Below, piece by piece: positions 48,889-57,796 of a stretch of DNA of 64,000 nt. Source of the stretch: Thalassorhabdomicrobium marinisediminis (GTDB lineage: Bacteria > Pseudomonadota > Alphaproteobacteria > Rhodobacterales > Rhodobacteraceae); NCBI RefSeq assembly GCF_003072065.1, contig NZ_QCYG01000007.1, forward strand, positions 124,001 to 188,000, given 5' to 3'. The notes under the pieces were generated by a model that was not told where the DNA came from, did not search any database, and saw nothing but the letters and a program-made list of their open reading frames with translations. Made by a program: the position numbers and the translations under genes. The number at the start of each line of letters is the position of its first letter. Positions within the stretch are counted from its first letter, which is position 1.

Positions 48889-49350
48889 CTAGGCCTGCAG
48901 GTCCATCATCGCGGTGAACTCGGCCTCGGCGGCGAGCTCTCCATCCACGGTGGCCACGCCCTTGAACTTCCAGACCTTGCCGCCGGGCTTGCCGCGTGTG
49001 GTTTCGACCTTCATTTCAAGCACGTCACCGGGCACCACCTTGCGGCGGAACTTGCAGCCGTCGATGCCCATGAAATAGATCAGCATGTCCTTGTCCATCA
49101 GGCCCATCGTCGCCCCCACCATCACCGCAGAGGTCTGCGCCATGGCTTCGATGATCGTGACGCCGGGCATGATCGGGGTGCCGGGGAAATGGCCCTGAAA
49201 GTGCGGCTCGTTCATGGTGACGTTCTTGATGCCGGTGGCCGAGCTGGTCCCGTCGATGTCGATCACCTTGTCCACCAGCAAGAAGGGATAGCGGTGCGGA
49301 ATGATCCGCTGGATCAACTGGATGTCGGCGGTGGTGATCGGGTCGGACAT
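48889..49350 (-). CDS. fabZ: 3-hydroxyacyl-[acyl-carrier-protein] dehydratase FabZ
   Basis: Hot-dog fold dehydratase of fatty-acid elongation; it competes with LpxA for hydroxyacyl-ACP, so their adjacency balances membrane lipid and lipid A. 153 residues. [21 protein letters not shown], the catalytic His in [27 protein letters not shown], and the Glu in the same helix are present. ATG 49348-49350 was chosen as the start of the conserved region; the next in-frame ATG upstream adds a nine-residue Pro/Arg stretch. A 92-base gap separates it from skp, where lpxD would be expected in many proteobacteria. Confidence 0.95.
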   Translation of the reverse strand: MSDPITTADIQLIQRIIPHRYPFLLVDKVIDIDGTSSATGIKNVTMNEPHFQGHFPGTPIMPGVTIIEAMAQTSAVMVGATMGLMDKDMLIYFMGIDGCKFRRKVVPGDVLEMKVETTRGKPGGKVWKFKGVATVDGELAAEAEFTAMMDLQA

Positions 49351-49442
49351 GCGGGGTCTCCGGGGTTTGGGGCGCACCTGAGGTGTCGTTGATTGCGGCT
49401 TAACAAGCCTGATCGACCGCGAAAAGGCAAGATCGCGCAGTG

Positions 49443-50015
49443 CTAATTCTGGCCCTCGGGCGTGCTGCCGTCGCCGATCGCCGCATCGATCAGGGCGATG
49501 GCATCGTCGGTCACGTCGATGCGTTCCAGTGACAACAGGACCGAACGGCGGTCGAGAATGGCCGCAGCGTCGCGGTCCGCCATGAGTTGGACGAGAATCG
49601 GGCGCGACACCTCAAGGAACTGGGCGCGCCCCTCATCGAGCGTGTCCTCAAGCGCGGCTTCCTTGGCGTCCTGCGCCCGGCGGATGCTTTGCGCCTTCTC
49701 GTCAAAGGCGGCGGCTTCGGCCTGAAACACCGCAGGGTCCATCTGCGGGCGCTGCTCGGCCAGCGCGAGCTCTTCCTGGCGCAGAGCCTCGGCGATGCGC
49801 CGGTTCTCCGCAGCAAGCGCCGTGCGGCCCTCGGTATAGGTGCGCGCGATCCTCTCGCCAAAGCGGGACTGACCGAACAGTCGGTCGATGTCGACGGTCA
49901 GAAGCGTTGCCGCCCCCTGCGGCGCGGCGGCTGCGGAGGGCGTGCGTTCGGGCTGTTGCGCCAGCGCGCCGCCGGCCCCGATCGCCAGACAAAGGCCGAC
50001 CAGCAGCGCGCGCAT
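49443..50015 (-). CDS. OmpH/Skp-family periplasmic chaperone
   Basis: 190 residues. A signal peptide ([19 protein letters not shown], cut before QQ) is followed by [85 protein letters not shown], the long coiled-coil arms of Skp, and a C-terminal helix with [25 protein letters not shown], typical of the family. It holds unfolded outer-membrane proteins on the way to Bam. Its ATG overlaps the bamA stop by one base. Confidence 0.88.
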   Translation of the reverse strand: MRALLVGLCLAIGAGGALAQQPERTPSAAAAPQGAATLLTVDIDRLFGQSRFGERIARTYTEGRTALAAENRRIAEALRQEELALAEQRPQMDPAVFQAEAAAFDEKAQSIRRAQDAKEAALEDTLDEGRAQFLEVSRPILVQLMADRDAAAILDRRSVLLSLERIDVTDDAIALIDAAIGDGSTPEGQN

Positions 50016-52333
50016 CAGAATTCGGTCGAGATCGTCACGTCGAACTGCTTGGTTTCGTCATTCGGCTGCACGTCCAGCGGTTCGGTGAAGTTGAAGCGCA
50101 ACGGCCCGATGGGGGTTTTCCAGAAAACCGAGACACCGGCAATCGTGCGGGGCGTGAAATCGTTGTAGTCCACGTTGCCGCCGGTGGCGCGACCGATGTC
50201 CCAGACCGAGCCGTAATCGAGGAACACACCGCCCGAGATGCCGTATTCCTCCGGCAGGCCGACGGGGAACTCGGCCTCGAACCGGGCCACGGCATAGGCG
50301 TTGCCGCCCAAGGCGTCGCCGGTGTTGGAATCGCGTGGGCCGATGCCGCCGGGCTCAAACCCGCGCATGGTGCGGCTGTTGAGGAAATACCGGTCGGTGA
50401 TGCGCGACTGCCCCTCCCCATAGGAGAGATACCCGCCTTCGAGCGTGGCGCGCAGGGTCACCTCTTCGTTGAGGATCAGCTTTTGCGCGGTCAGCTCGGC
50501 GGTGGTTTCGATATATTCGCTGTCATTGTCGCCAAAGCCGAATTCCTGCCCGAACCGGACCAGAACGCCCGCCGTCGGGTCCAGCCCGGTGCGGCGCGTG
50601 TCGAAGCTGTAGCTGTAGCCAAGCGCTTGCGTGGCGACCGCGCCCTCGGCCTCATCCGCGACGATGAAGGGCGAGGTGGTCGTCACATCGGTGATGTCGG
50701 TGTAATTGTAGGCGTAGTAGAGCGACACGCGGCCATTCTCGCTGACCGGGAAGCCGATGCGCGGGCTGAACCGACCCGAGGTCGTGTCGTACAGCGCGTT
50801 CTGGTTGTCGGTGGTGTTGTAGCTGGTGCTGATCCCGAACGAGAGGTCACGGCCCAACAGACGCGGCTCGGTGAAGGAGAAGCTGAACTGGCGGTTGTCC
50901 TCGCCCCCTTGCAAGCTGAAGCTGAGCGCTTGGCCCCGGCCGAGGAAGTTGCGCTGGTTGAACTTCGCCATCAGGCCGAAGCCGTTGTCGGTGGAGAAGT
51001 TGCCGCCGAAGGAGAGCGAGCCTGTGGGCCCCTCTTCCACGTCGACATCAATCACCACCTGATCGGGGCTTGAGCCTTCACGGGCGTTCACATCGGCATT
51101 GGCGAAATAGCCCATGGCGCGGATGCGTTCGGCGCTTTCGCGAATCTCGCGCGGGTTGAAGGGATCGCCCTCAACCACGTTAAAGCGCGAGCGGATCACC
51201 CGGTCGAGCGTGGTGTTGTTGCCTTCGATGTCGATGCGTTCGACGAAGATGCGCGGGCCGTTGACCAGCGCGAAATCCACGTCCAGCGTCAGGGTGCGGT
51301 CGTTGCGGGTGATGCGCGGCTCGACCCGGACGAAGTTGAGACCCTGGCGCAGGGCCAGACGTTCAAGCCGGGAGATGTCACGCTCGATCACGTCGGGCGA
51401 ATAGGTGGCACCGGTGCGCACCTTCAGCGCGTCCTGAAAGACCGCGGGATCGGCGCCGGCCACCTCGGAAGAGACAGTGATGTTGCCGAAGTCGAACTTC
51501 TGCCCTTCCTGCACGTTGAACGTGATGTAATAGGCATCGCGTTCGCGCGTCAGGCCGACGTCGACGTTCTGCACCTGAAAATCCACGTAGCCACGGGACT
51601 GGTAGAAATCGGTGAGCACCTGACGGTCAAAGGCGACCCGGTCGCTGATGTAGGTGTCGCGACTGATGATCGCGCGCAGCAGCCCTGCCTGTTTGGTTTC
51701 AAGCACCCGGCGCAGACGGCCTTCGCCGAAGCTGCGGTTGCCGACGAAGCTGATGCGCTCAACCTCGGTCAACCCGCCTTCGAAAATCTCGAACACCAGA
51801 TCGACGCGGTTGTCCGCGCGCCGGATGATGCGGGGCGAGACGGTCGCGTTGATGCGGCCCTGATCGGCGTAAACTTGTGTGATCGCGGCGGTGTCGGCCT
51901 CAGCCTGGGCGGGGCTGTAAACGCGGCGCGGCTCTGAGCGGACGGCGGCGGCGAGCTCGGCATCGCGCACCCGGCTGTTCCCCTCAAAGGTGATCTGGTT
52001 GACCGTCGGGAATTCCGTCACCCGGATCACCAGCGTGCCCCCTTGCGGGACGACATCGACGGTTTCGAACAGGCCGGTGGCGCGGATCCTTTGGGCCGCA
52101 TCGTTGAGGGCCGCAGCGCTTACTGCTTCCCCCCGCGCGAAGCCGAGATAGGTCAGGATCGTCGGAGTCTCGATCCGCTGGTTCCCTTCAACCGTAACGG
52201 TCGAGAAGCTGTAGGTCTGCGCCAGCGCCGGTGATGCCACGGCGGTCAGCCCCAGAAGCAGCAGCGCGGCCGCATGGCCCTTTGGGTTCAGTGGTGCCGA
52301 ACGGCGGGCATTGGCCTGTGTCGCTTTTTTCAT
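50015..52333 (-). CDS. bamA: outer-membrane protein assembly factor BamA
   Basis: 772-residue core of the Bam complex. A basic signal peptide (to ASPALA) precedes five POTRA domains (first starts YSFSTVTVEGNQRIETPTILTYLGFARGE; later VERISFVGNRSFGEGRLRRVLETK and VERIDIEGNNTTLDRVIRSRFNVVEGDPFNPREI). The 16-strand barrel carries the conserved GIGPRDSNTGDALGGNAYAVARFEAEFP (RGF loop as MRGFEPGGIGPR) and ends TISTEF with a terminal Phe. A terminator-like hairpin lies upstream, between it and the 42-residue gene, so it may have its own promoter. Confidence 0.97.
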   Translation of the reverse strand: MKKATQANARRSAPLNPKGHAAALLLLGLTAVASPALAQTYSFSTVTVEGNQRIETPTILTYLGFARGEAVSAAALNDAAQRIRATGLFETVDVVPQGGTLVIRVTEFPTVNQITFEGNSRVRDAELAAAVRSEPRRVYSPAQAEADTAAITQVYADQGRINATVSPRIIRRADNRVDLVFEIFEGGLTEVERISFVGNRSFGEGRLRRVLETKQAGLLRAIISRDTYISDRVAFDRQVLTDFYQSRGYVDFQVQNVDVGLTRERDAYYITFNVQEGQKFDFGNITVSSEVAGADPAVFQDALKVRTGATYSPDVIERDISRLERLALRQGLNFVRVEPRITRNDRTLTLDVDFALVNGPRIFVERIDIEGNNTTLDRVIRSRFNVVEGDPFNPREIRESAERIRAMGYFANADVNAREGSSPDQVVIDVDVEEGPTGSLSFGGNFSTDNGFGLMAKFNQRNFLGRGQALSFSLQGGEDNRQFSFSFTEPRLLGRDLSFGISTSYNTTDNQNALYDTTSGRFSPRIGFPVSENGRVSLYYAYNYTDITDVTTTSPFIVADEAEGAVATQALGYSYSFDTRRTGLDPTAGVLVRFGQEFGFGDNDSEYIETTAELTAQKLILNEEVTLRATLEGGYLSYGEGQSRITDRYFLNSRTMRGFEPGGIGPRDSNTGDALGGNAYAVARFEAEFPVGLPEEYGISGGVFLDYGSVWDIGRATGGNVDYNDFTPRTIAGVSVFWKTPIGPLRFNFTEPLDVQPNDETKQFDVTISTEF

Positions 52334-52391
52334 TTTGCTGCTCTTTTAGACGTCCCAAGTAGGTCTGGTCTAACGGGCCGTTTGCGCCTTG

Positions 52392-52423
52392 TCAAAACGA
52401 ACAAACGCGCCCGAAGGGGCGCG
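52392..52423 (-). terminator. terminator-like hairpin between the 42-residue gene and bamA
   Basis: CGCGCCC (52406-52412) pairs with GGGCGCG (52417-52423) around GAAG. On the minus strand it is followed by TTTGTTCGTTTTG. It would reduce read-through from rseP into bamA, or act as a processing hairpin. Confidence 0.55.
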
Positions 52424-52461
52424 CAGGTTCATGCCATCGAAGGCGGTGAGAGGTCCAGGCT

Positions 52462-52590
52462 CTACTGGTGCGATCCGACCCATGCGCCAAGGCCCAGGGC
52501 CGCGGCAATCGTGCCCAGATACAGCAGGCGATCCCAGTTCAGGTTCACCAGCAGGCTAACGCCCTGATATCCAGCGGTAATAGTTTGCAT
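52462..52590 (-). CDS. 42-residue membrane microprotein between rseP and bamA
   Basis: Starts MQTITAGYQGVSLLVNLNWD at ATG 52588-52590 behind a strong GGAGGG Shine-Dalgarno. A span of about 18 residues follows (LLYLGTIAAALGLGAWVG), and the gene ends SHQ. One amphipathic N-terminal stretch plus one membrane span. The position between the site-2 protease and bamA and the hairpin just downstream suggest a real gene. No family recognised. An accessory role in sigma-E-type stress or Bam assembly is speculative. Confidence 0.65.
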   Translation of the reverse strand: MQTITAGYQGVSLLVNLNWDRLLYLGTIAAALGLGAWVGSHQ

Positions 52591-52690
52591 GATCGGCCCT
52601 CCGACTCGGTTCCACTCAGCCGTAGTGTCGCAAAGGATTGTGGCAAGATCGGGGCAGCATCGGGGCGGCGCGGGGGCGTTTGGGGGACGG

Positions 52691-54112
52691 TCAGGGGCAG
52701 AACAACAAGTCGTTGCCGATGGCAAAAAGCATCAGCGTGCCGATCAGCGCCAGACCGATGGCCATGAAAATCCGCAAGGCACCTTCGCTGGGCATCTTTC
52801 CGGTCACCGCCTCATAGGCGTGAAACACCAGATGACCGCCGTCCAGCACCGGGATCGGGAACAGGTTCAACAACCCCACCGCAGTCGAGAGCACGGCGAT
52901 CAGGGTGATAAAGCTCATGGCGCCTTGACTGGCCATGGAGCCTGCGGTCTCGGCGATGCCCACGGGGCCGCTGAGGTTGCAGGTGTTGATGTTGCCGATG
53001 ATCATCTGTTTGAGGCCGTTGAGCGATTGCACGATGATGAACCAGACCTGCTGCGCGGCCAGCGTCACCGAATCCCACAGGCCCACGGTCCGCGTGGCGG
53101 GCGCAAAGAACAGACCGCCATTGCCGATGCCGAGCTTGGGTTCGTCCTTGAGCGAGCCGTCGGGCTGGGGGATCGCGGCAAGGCGCGGGGTCAGCGTGCT
53201 GGTGAAAAGCTCACCGTTGCGCCAAACCTCAAGCGCGATGGGGGCCGCGCCGGTGACGGTCACCACGTCGACCATATCGCCGAACTGATAAACCGGGGTG
53301 CCGTTCATGCTGACGATCACGTCGCCGATCTTCAGGCCCGCATCATCGGCGGCCGAACGGGGCGTGACCGATTGCACCAGCGCGGGCTGTGGCTGCGGGC
53401 CGCGCACGGTCATCCGCTCTCCGTCGCGGCGGATGTCATAAGCGAGCGATGGCTGCGACGGCAGATCGGCCACGGCGGCGCTGAACCCTTCGGGATAGTC
53501 GAGCGCCCTGCCCTCAACGGCGAGCACCTGATCGCCGGGCAAAAGCTCTTGCGTGATGGCGGGCGGGAAGCTGGGAACGGTCGACACGGTAAGCGGGGTG
53601 ATCGGCTGGCCCTGAAACAGCATCAGGCCCGCGAAGACGAAAAACGACAGGATGAAATTGAAGATCGGACCGGCAGCGACCGTGGCCGCCCGCGCCCAAA
53701 GCGGCGCGCCCAGCATGGTGTTGCGGCTGTCCAGCGCGCTGACGTAGGCCTGCGCATGGGGCGCGCGTTCGGCGGTCTCCGCCAGATATTCGCTGAACCG
53801 CGTGGGCTCGGCCCCGTCGCCCGTGGCTGCGTCACCGCCGACCGAGGCCGCGTTGGCGTCGCCCAAAAACTTGACGTAGCCGCCAAAGGGCAAGGCGGCG
53901 ATCTGCCAGACCGTGCCGCGCTTGTCCGTCCGGCTCCAAAGCACCTTGCCAAAGCCGATCGAGAACACCTCTGCATGGATGCCCGACCAGCGGCCGACGA
54001 TGTAATGGCCGTATTCGTGGATGAAGACGATGATCGACAGGGCCACCACGAAAGACACGAGCGTCCATCCCAGGTTGCCGAACGACGCCAGAAGGTTAGT
54101 GAGAATATCCAA
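52691..54112 (-). CDS. rseP: site-2 intramembrane zinc protease RseP
   Basis: Regulated intramembrane proteolysis of anti-sigma factors and clearance of signal peptides. 473 residues. The HExxH motif is FIHEYGHYIVGRW in span 1 (His32, His36). Then FSIGFGKVLWSRTDKRGTVWQIAALPFGGYVKFLGD, two PDZ regions (PGDQVLAVEGRAL, DAGLKIGDVIVSMNGTPVYQFGDMVDVV) and the last catalytic span NLFPIPVLDGGHLVFHAYEAVTG (conserved DGG). ATG 54110-54112. It is three bases downstream of dxr. Confidence 0.96.
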   Translation of the reverse strand: MDILTNLLASFGNLGWTLVSFVVALSIIVFIHEYGHYIVGRWSGIHAEVFSIGFGKVLWSRTDKRGTVWQIAALPFGGYVKFLGDANAASVGGDAATGDGAEPTRFSEYLAETAERAPHAQAYVSALDSRNTMLGAPLWARAATVAAGPIFNFILSFFVFAGLMLFQGQPITPLTVSTVPSFPPAITQELLPGDQVLAVEGRALDYPEGFSAAVADLPSQPSLAYDIRRDGERMTVRGPQPQPALVQSVTPRSAADDAGLKIGDVIVSMNGTPVYQFGDMVDVVTVTGAAPIALEVWRNGELFTSTLTPRLAAIPQPDGSLKDEPKLGIGNGGLFFAPATRTVGLWDSVTLAAQQVWFIIVQSLNGLKQMIIGNINTCNLSGPVGIAETAGSMASQGAMSFITLIAVLSTAVGLLNLFPIPVLDGGHLVFHAYEAVTGKMPSEGALRIFMAIGLALIGTLMLFAIGNDLLFCP

Positions 54113-54115
54113 GGT

Positions 54116-55300
54116 TCAGCCCTTTGTGTTGGCGCGATCTTCGCAGGTGCGGGCGCGGGCCTCGGCATCGACGTCGCGCACATTGTCCAAGGTGATCGTG
54201 GCATTTTGCAGCCGGTGACGGGTCAACATCACGTCAACGGTCCTGTCAACCATCCGCGCCATGTCGGTGAAACGGCACTGCCCCGCGATGAACAGATCCA
54301 GCGCCTGTTCCTTGGCGGCATTGAACACAGCACCCGTGAGCCCGCCTTCGTGCATGACACGCGACGCAAGGCCAAGGGCGGGGTAGCGGGCCGGATCGGG
54401 GGCGCGGAAGTTCAACTGTCCGATTTTCGCCAGATCCAGCCGCTCGACCGGCAGCGTGCGCCGCTCGGGCCAGTTCAGCGCGAAGCCGATGGCGTGGCGC
54501 ATGTCCGGCGGGCCCACATGGGCCATAAGCGCGCCGTCGTTGAAGCCCACCAGCGCATGGATCAGGCTTTCGGGATGCACGATGGTTTCGATCCGGTCCG
54601 GGCCAACCTCGAAGAACTCTTTCGTTTCAATAAGTTCCATCGCCTTGTTGAACATGGTCGCGCTGTCGATGGTGATCCGCTGGCCCATGTTCCAGTTGGG
54701 ATGTTGCGAGGCTTCGGCCACCGAGACGTGATCGAGGTCCGACAGGGGCCGATCGCGGAAGGCCCCGCCGCTGGCGGTGATGATGATACGCTCCACGGCG
54801 CGGATATCCTCACCGATCAAAGCCTGAAACACGGCGGAATGCTCGGAATCCACGGGCAGGATCGTGGCCCCGTGCTCGCGCGCCGTCTGCATGAGAAGCG
54901 GCCCCGCCGTGACCAGCGATTCCTTGTTGGCGAGCGCCAGCGTCGTGCCGTGGCGCAGGGCTTCCAACCCCGGCGCGAGGCCCGCGACGCCGACGATGGC
55001 CGACATGACCCAATCCGCAGGCCGGGCGGCGGCCTCGATCAGCGCGGCGTCACCGGCGGCGGCGGCGATGCCCGTGCCCGCCAGCCCGTCGCGCAGCTCG
55101 GCCAGCCGCGATGGATCGGACGTCACGGCAACTTCGGCCCGCACGGCTTTGGCGTCTTGGATCAATTGCGCGATGTTGCGCGCGCCGGTCAGGGCTACCA
55201 CGTGGAAGTCGTCGGGCCGGCGGCGCACCAGATCAAGCGTGCTTTGCCCGATGGAACCGGTGGCCCCGAAAATGCTGATCCGTCGCCGCATCCCGGTCAT
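54116..55300 (-). CDS. dxr: 1-deoxy-D-xylulose 5-phosphate reductoisomerase
   Basis: Second step of the MEP isoprenoid pathway, feeding UppS next door. 394 residues. NADPH motif ISIFGATGSIGQSTLDLVRRRP. LALANKESLVTAGPLLM, LPVDSEHSAVFQAL, IITASGGAFRDRPLSDL, HPNWNMGQRITIDSATMFNKAMELIETKEFFEV and IVHPESLIHALVGFNDGALMAHVGPPDMRHAIGFAL are the catalytic and metal regions. Its ATG overlaps the cdsA stop by one base. The order uppS-cdsA-dxr-rseP is widely conserved. Confidence 0.97.
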   Translation of the reverse strand: MTGMRRRISIFGATGSIGQSTLDLVRRRPDDFHVVALTGARNIAQLIQDAKAVRAEVAVTSDPSRLAELRDGLAGTGIAAAAGDAALIEAAARPADWVMSAIVGVAGLAPGLEALRHGTTLALANKESLVTAGPLLMQTAREHGATILPVDSEHSAVFQALIGEDIRAVERIIITASGGAFRDRPLSDLDHVSVAEASQHPNWNMGQRITIDSATMFNKAMELIETKEFFEVGPDRIETIVHPESLIHALVGFNDGALMAHVGPPDMRHAIGFALNWPERRTLPVERLDLAKIGQLNFRAPDPARYPALGLASRVMHEGGLTGAVFNAAKEQALDLFIAGQCRFTDMARMVDRTVDVMLTRHRLQNATITLDNVRDVDAEARARTCEDRANTKG

Positions 55301-56103
55301 CAGAAGGCAACGCCGGGCACGTTGAAGGTCTGCGCCACGAAAAGCATGAACAAGGCCGCACCCAGCAGCGCGTCGAAGCGGTCAAACAGCCCGCCGTGGC
55401 CGGGGATCAGGGTCGAGCTGTCCTTGACCCCCTGCCGCCGTTTCAGCGCGCTTTCGGCGATGTCGCCCATCTGGCCCGCGAAACTGATGACCACGGAAAT
55501 CACGATGATCGTCCAGTTGGCATTGGTGAAGGACATGAAAATAGCGCCGACAAGGGCTGCGCCGACCCAGCCGCCAATGGTCCCGCTCCAGGTCTTTTTC
55601 GGGCTGACCGCAGGCCAGAATTTCGGCCCGCCAATGGATTTGCCTGCGAAATAACCGGCAATGTCGGTCACCACCACGATGGAGACCAGCCAGATCAGCC
55701 AGGTGAAGCCGTAGTCGATGCGGAAATGCACCAGCCCGTAGCCGGCGATCTGCACCGCCAGCGCGAAGATGAAAAAGGTCACCCGTTCCCGTTTGAGCAC
55801 CAGCGCGCCGATGATCGGCACCACAAGGAACAGCAGCACGAATTCCGTATCCAGCGCCGCGCCGAAGACCTGCGCCGACAGGATCGAAGCCACCGCCGCC
55901 GCCAGCAGCATCCCCGACGTCGGAGAGGCCCCGCGGATCATGATCCAGCATTCCCAGACCATCACGGCGGTCACGAATACGGCGAGCATCTGGAACCAGA
56001 CGCCGCCCAGAATGATCGCGCCCACGCCCACGGCGGCCATCGCCGCGCCCGAGGCCAGACGGACCTTCAAATCGTCCCAGTTGCCGCGTGTCTCAAGGGC
56101 CAT
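55300..56103 (-). CDS. cdsA: phosphatidate cytidylyltransferase
   Basis: Makes CDP-diacylglycerol from phosphatidic acid and CTP, the entry to phospholipid synthesis. 267 residues with seven to eight membrane spans and the C-terminal family signature SALKRRQGVKDSSTLIPGHGGLFDRFDALL (S-x3-KR..KD..PGHGG..DR.D). Also TDIAGYFAGKSIGG and SPKKTWSGTIGGW. ATG 56101-56103 follows uppS by one base. Confidence 0.96.
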   Translation of the reverse strand: MALETRGNWDDLKVRLASGAAMAAVGVGAIILGGVWFQMLAVFVTAVMVWECWIMIRGASPTSGMLLAAAVASILSAQVFGAALDTEFVLLFLVVPIIGALVLKRERVTFFIFALAVQIAGYGLVHFRIDYGFTWLIWLVSIVVVTDIAGYFAGKSIGGPKFWPAVSPKKTWSGTIGGWVGAALVGAIFMSFTNANWTIIVISVVISFAGQMGDIAESALKRRQGVKDSSTLIPGHGGLFDRFDALLGAALFMLFVAQTFNVPGVAF

Positions 56104-56104
56104 G

Positions 56105-56851
56105 CTAGACCGTCACCGCGCCGAACCGGCGATCCCGCGCCTTGAACCCCGCCAGCACACGGCCGAAGACCTCGGCGGTGAAATCGGGCCAGAGCGTGTC
56201 GATGAATTCATATTCCGCATAGGCCGATTGCCAGAGCAGGAAGTTCGAAATCCGCGCCTCGCCGCTGGTGCGGATCACCAGATCGGGGTCGGGCAGCAGG
56301 CAGGTGTCGAGGTATTTTGGCAAGGTCTCTTCGTTGATGTCCTTGGGCGCCAGCCGCCCCTGCGCCACGTCATAGGCCAGCCGCTTGGTGGCGCGGGCGA
56401 TTTCGTCCTGACCGCCGTAGTTGAGCGCAATGGTCAGGTGCACCTTGTCGTTGCCAGCGGTCAGAAGCTCAAGCTCGTCCATCAGGTTGACCAGCTTGCC
56501 GTCAAGCCGCACGCGGTCGCCGATGAAGCGCACGCGCACGCCGCGCGCCAGCAGGTCGCGGGCCTCGCGCTGGATGTAGCGGCGGAACAGCTTCATCAAC
56601 CCGGCGACCTCGGTCTGGGTGCGTTTCCAGTTCTCGGTCGAAAAGGCGAAGATTGTCAGATACTTGACGCCCACGTCCGGGCAGGCTTCGACGATCTCGC
56701 GCACCCGTTTGGCGCCCGCATGATGCCCGAAAAGCCGTGGCCGCCCGCGCATCTGTGCCCAGCGGCCGTTGCCATCCATGATGATCGCCACGTGTTCCGG
56801 CCCTGTTGTCGGCTCTGTGACCTTAGATGTCTTTGTCTTGTCTCTGGCCAT
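56105..56851 (-). CDS. uppS: undecaprenyl pyrophosphate synthase (isoprenyl transferase)
   Basis: cis-Prenyltransferase making the C55 carrier for peptidoglycan and O-antigen. 248 residues. VAIIMDGNGRWAQMRGRPRLFGHHAGAKRVREIVE is the catalytic loop. YLTIFAFSTENWKRTQTEVAGLMKLF, LNYGGQDEIARATKRLA and DLVIRTSGEARISNFLLWQSAYAEYEFIDTLWPDF are all family motifs. The N-terminal ~17 residues (ARDKTKTSKVTEPTTG) are extra and polar. Upstream lies a 235-base gap filled by tandem palindromic repeats, unusual inside this otherwise tightly packed run. Confidence 0.97.
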   Translation of the reverse strand: MARDKTKTSKVTEPTTGPEHVAIIMDGNGRWAQMRGRPRLFGHHAGAKRVREIVEACPDVGVKYLTIFAFSTENWKRTQTEVAGLMKLFRRYIQREARDLLARGVRVRFIGDRVRLDGKLVNLMDELELLTAGNDKVHLTIALNYGGQDEIARATKRLAYDVAQGRLAPKDINEETLPKYLDTCLLPDPDLVIRTSGEARISNFLLWQSAYAEYEFIDTLWPDFTAEVFGRVLAGFKARDRRFGAVTV

Positions 56852-56910
56852 ACTCCGGCCCCCGCTTCACTCGTTTCAACCGCGCCCCGCCCGACGCGGA
56901 GCTTGCGCCC

Positions 56911-57086
56911 TTTGACCCGCCGAAAAGGTCCACTGGACCTTTTCCAAGTTGGCGGGTTCATCCGGGGCTTCGCCCTTTGACCCGCCGAAAAGGTCCACTG
57001 GACCTTTTCAAAGATGGCGGGTTCATCCGGGGCTTCGCCCTTTGACCCGCCGAAAAGGTCCACTGGACCTTTTCAAAGATGGCGGG
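56911..57086. repeat. tandem palindromic repeat array (three units) between frr and uppS
   Basis: Units start at 56911, 56977 and 57041 (66 and 64 bases apart; the third is cut short at the frr stop). Each contains GACCCGCC then GAAAAGGTCCA-C-TGGACC-TTTTC, an 11-bp perfect inverted arm around one base, then GGCGGGT. The whole can form a nested cruciform or mRNA hairpin. The first two units end with the spacer TTCATCCGGGGCTTCGCCC. Differences between units are few (CCAAGTT against CAAAGAT, one T). Confidence 0.9.
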
Positions 57087-57650
57087 TCAAACCTGCATGA
57101 TCTCGGCTTGTTTGGTTTCGAGCTGGTCGTCCACCCGCTTGATGAAAGTATCGGTCAGGTCCTGCACCTCGGTTTCCCAGAACTTCTGGTCGTCCTCGGA
57201 CATGCCGTCGGCCTTGGCCTTCTTGATCTGGTCCATCCCGTCACGGCGCACGTTGCGGATACTGACGCGGGCGTTCTCGGCATAGGTGCCGGCCACCTTC
57301 GTCAGCTCACGCCGCCGCTCTTCGTTGAGCTCGGGAATCGGCAGCATGATGATCGTGCCGTTGAGCTGCGGGTTGATGCCCAGCCCGCTTTCGCGGATGG
57401 CTTTTTCGACCTTGCCCACAAGGCTCTTGTCCCAGACGTTGATCGTGACCATGCGCGGCTCGGGGACGTTGACCGTGCCAACCTGGTTGATCGGGGTGAG
57501 CGAGCCGTAGGCGTCGACCATCACCGGCTCAAGCATGGAGGCCGAGGCCCGCCCGGTCCGCAAGGAGGCGAACTCGGTCCGCAGGTTGGCGATCGCACCC
57601 TCCATACGGCGCTGCAAATCGTCGGTATCTAGAATGAAATCATCTGACAT
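57087..57650 (-). CDS. frr: ribosome recycling factor
   Basis: Splits post-termination ribosomes with EF-G. 187 residues, almost exactly the family length. [84 protein letters not shown] is the classic two-domain start. [37 protein letters not shown] follows. ATG 57648-57650 gives the expected [12 protein letters not shown]. pyrH lies 146 bases upstream on the same strand. Confidence 0.97.
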   Translation of the reverse strand: MSDDFILDTDDLQRRMEGAIANLRTEFASLRTGRASASMLEPVMVDAYGSLTPINQVGTVNVPEPRMVTINVWDKSLVGKVEKAIRESGLGINPQLNGTIIMLPIPELNEERRRELTKVAGTYAENARVSIRNVRRDGMDQIKKAKADGMSEDDQKFWETEVQDLTDTFIKRVDDQLETKQAEIMQV

Positions 57651-57796
57651 AGTGCTGCTCTTCTTGACTGGTTTGGCCCCATATACCTGCAACGCACCGC
57701 GTTTGTATAGAAGCCGTGGCAAATTGTGCCCCGCAGGCTGTCCCGCAGGGCGCACCCACGGGGCGAAGTCGCTGTGTGACGGGCAGCCGGTGCGGC

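Noticed and set aside
52589-55654. 1021-codon plus-strand open frame across rseP, dxr and cdsA
   Set aside because: It lies opposite three well-identified genes. The length comes from GC-rich codon bias that removes stops on the antisense strand.
56911-57086. Tandem repeat array considered as a CRISPR array
   Set aside because: Only three adjoining units of 64-66 bases with no variable spacers between them and no cas genes nearby. They are palindromic tandem repeats.
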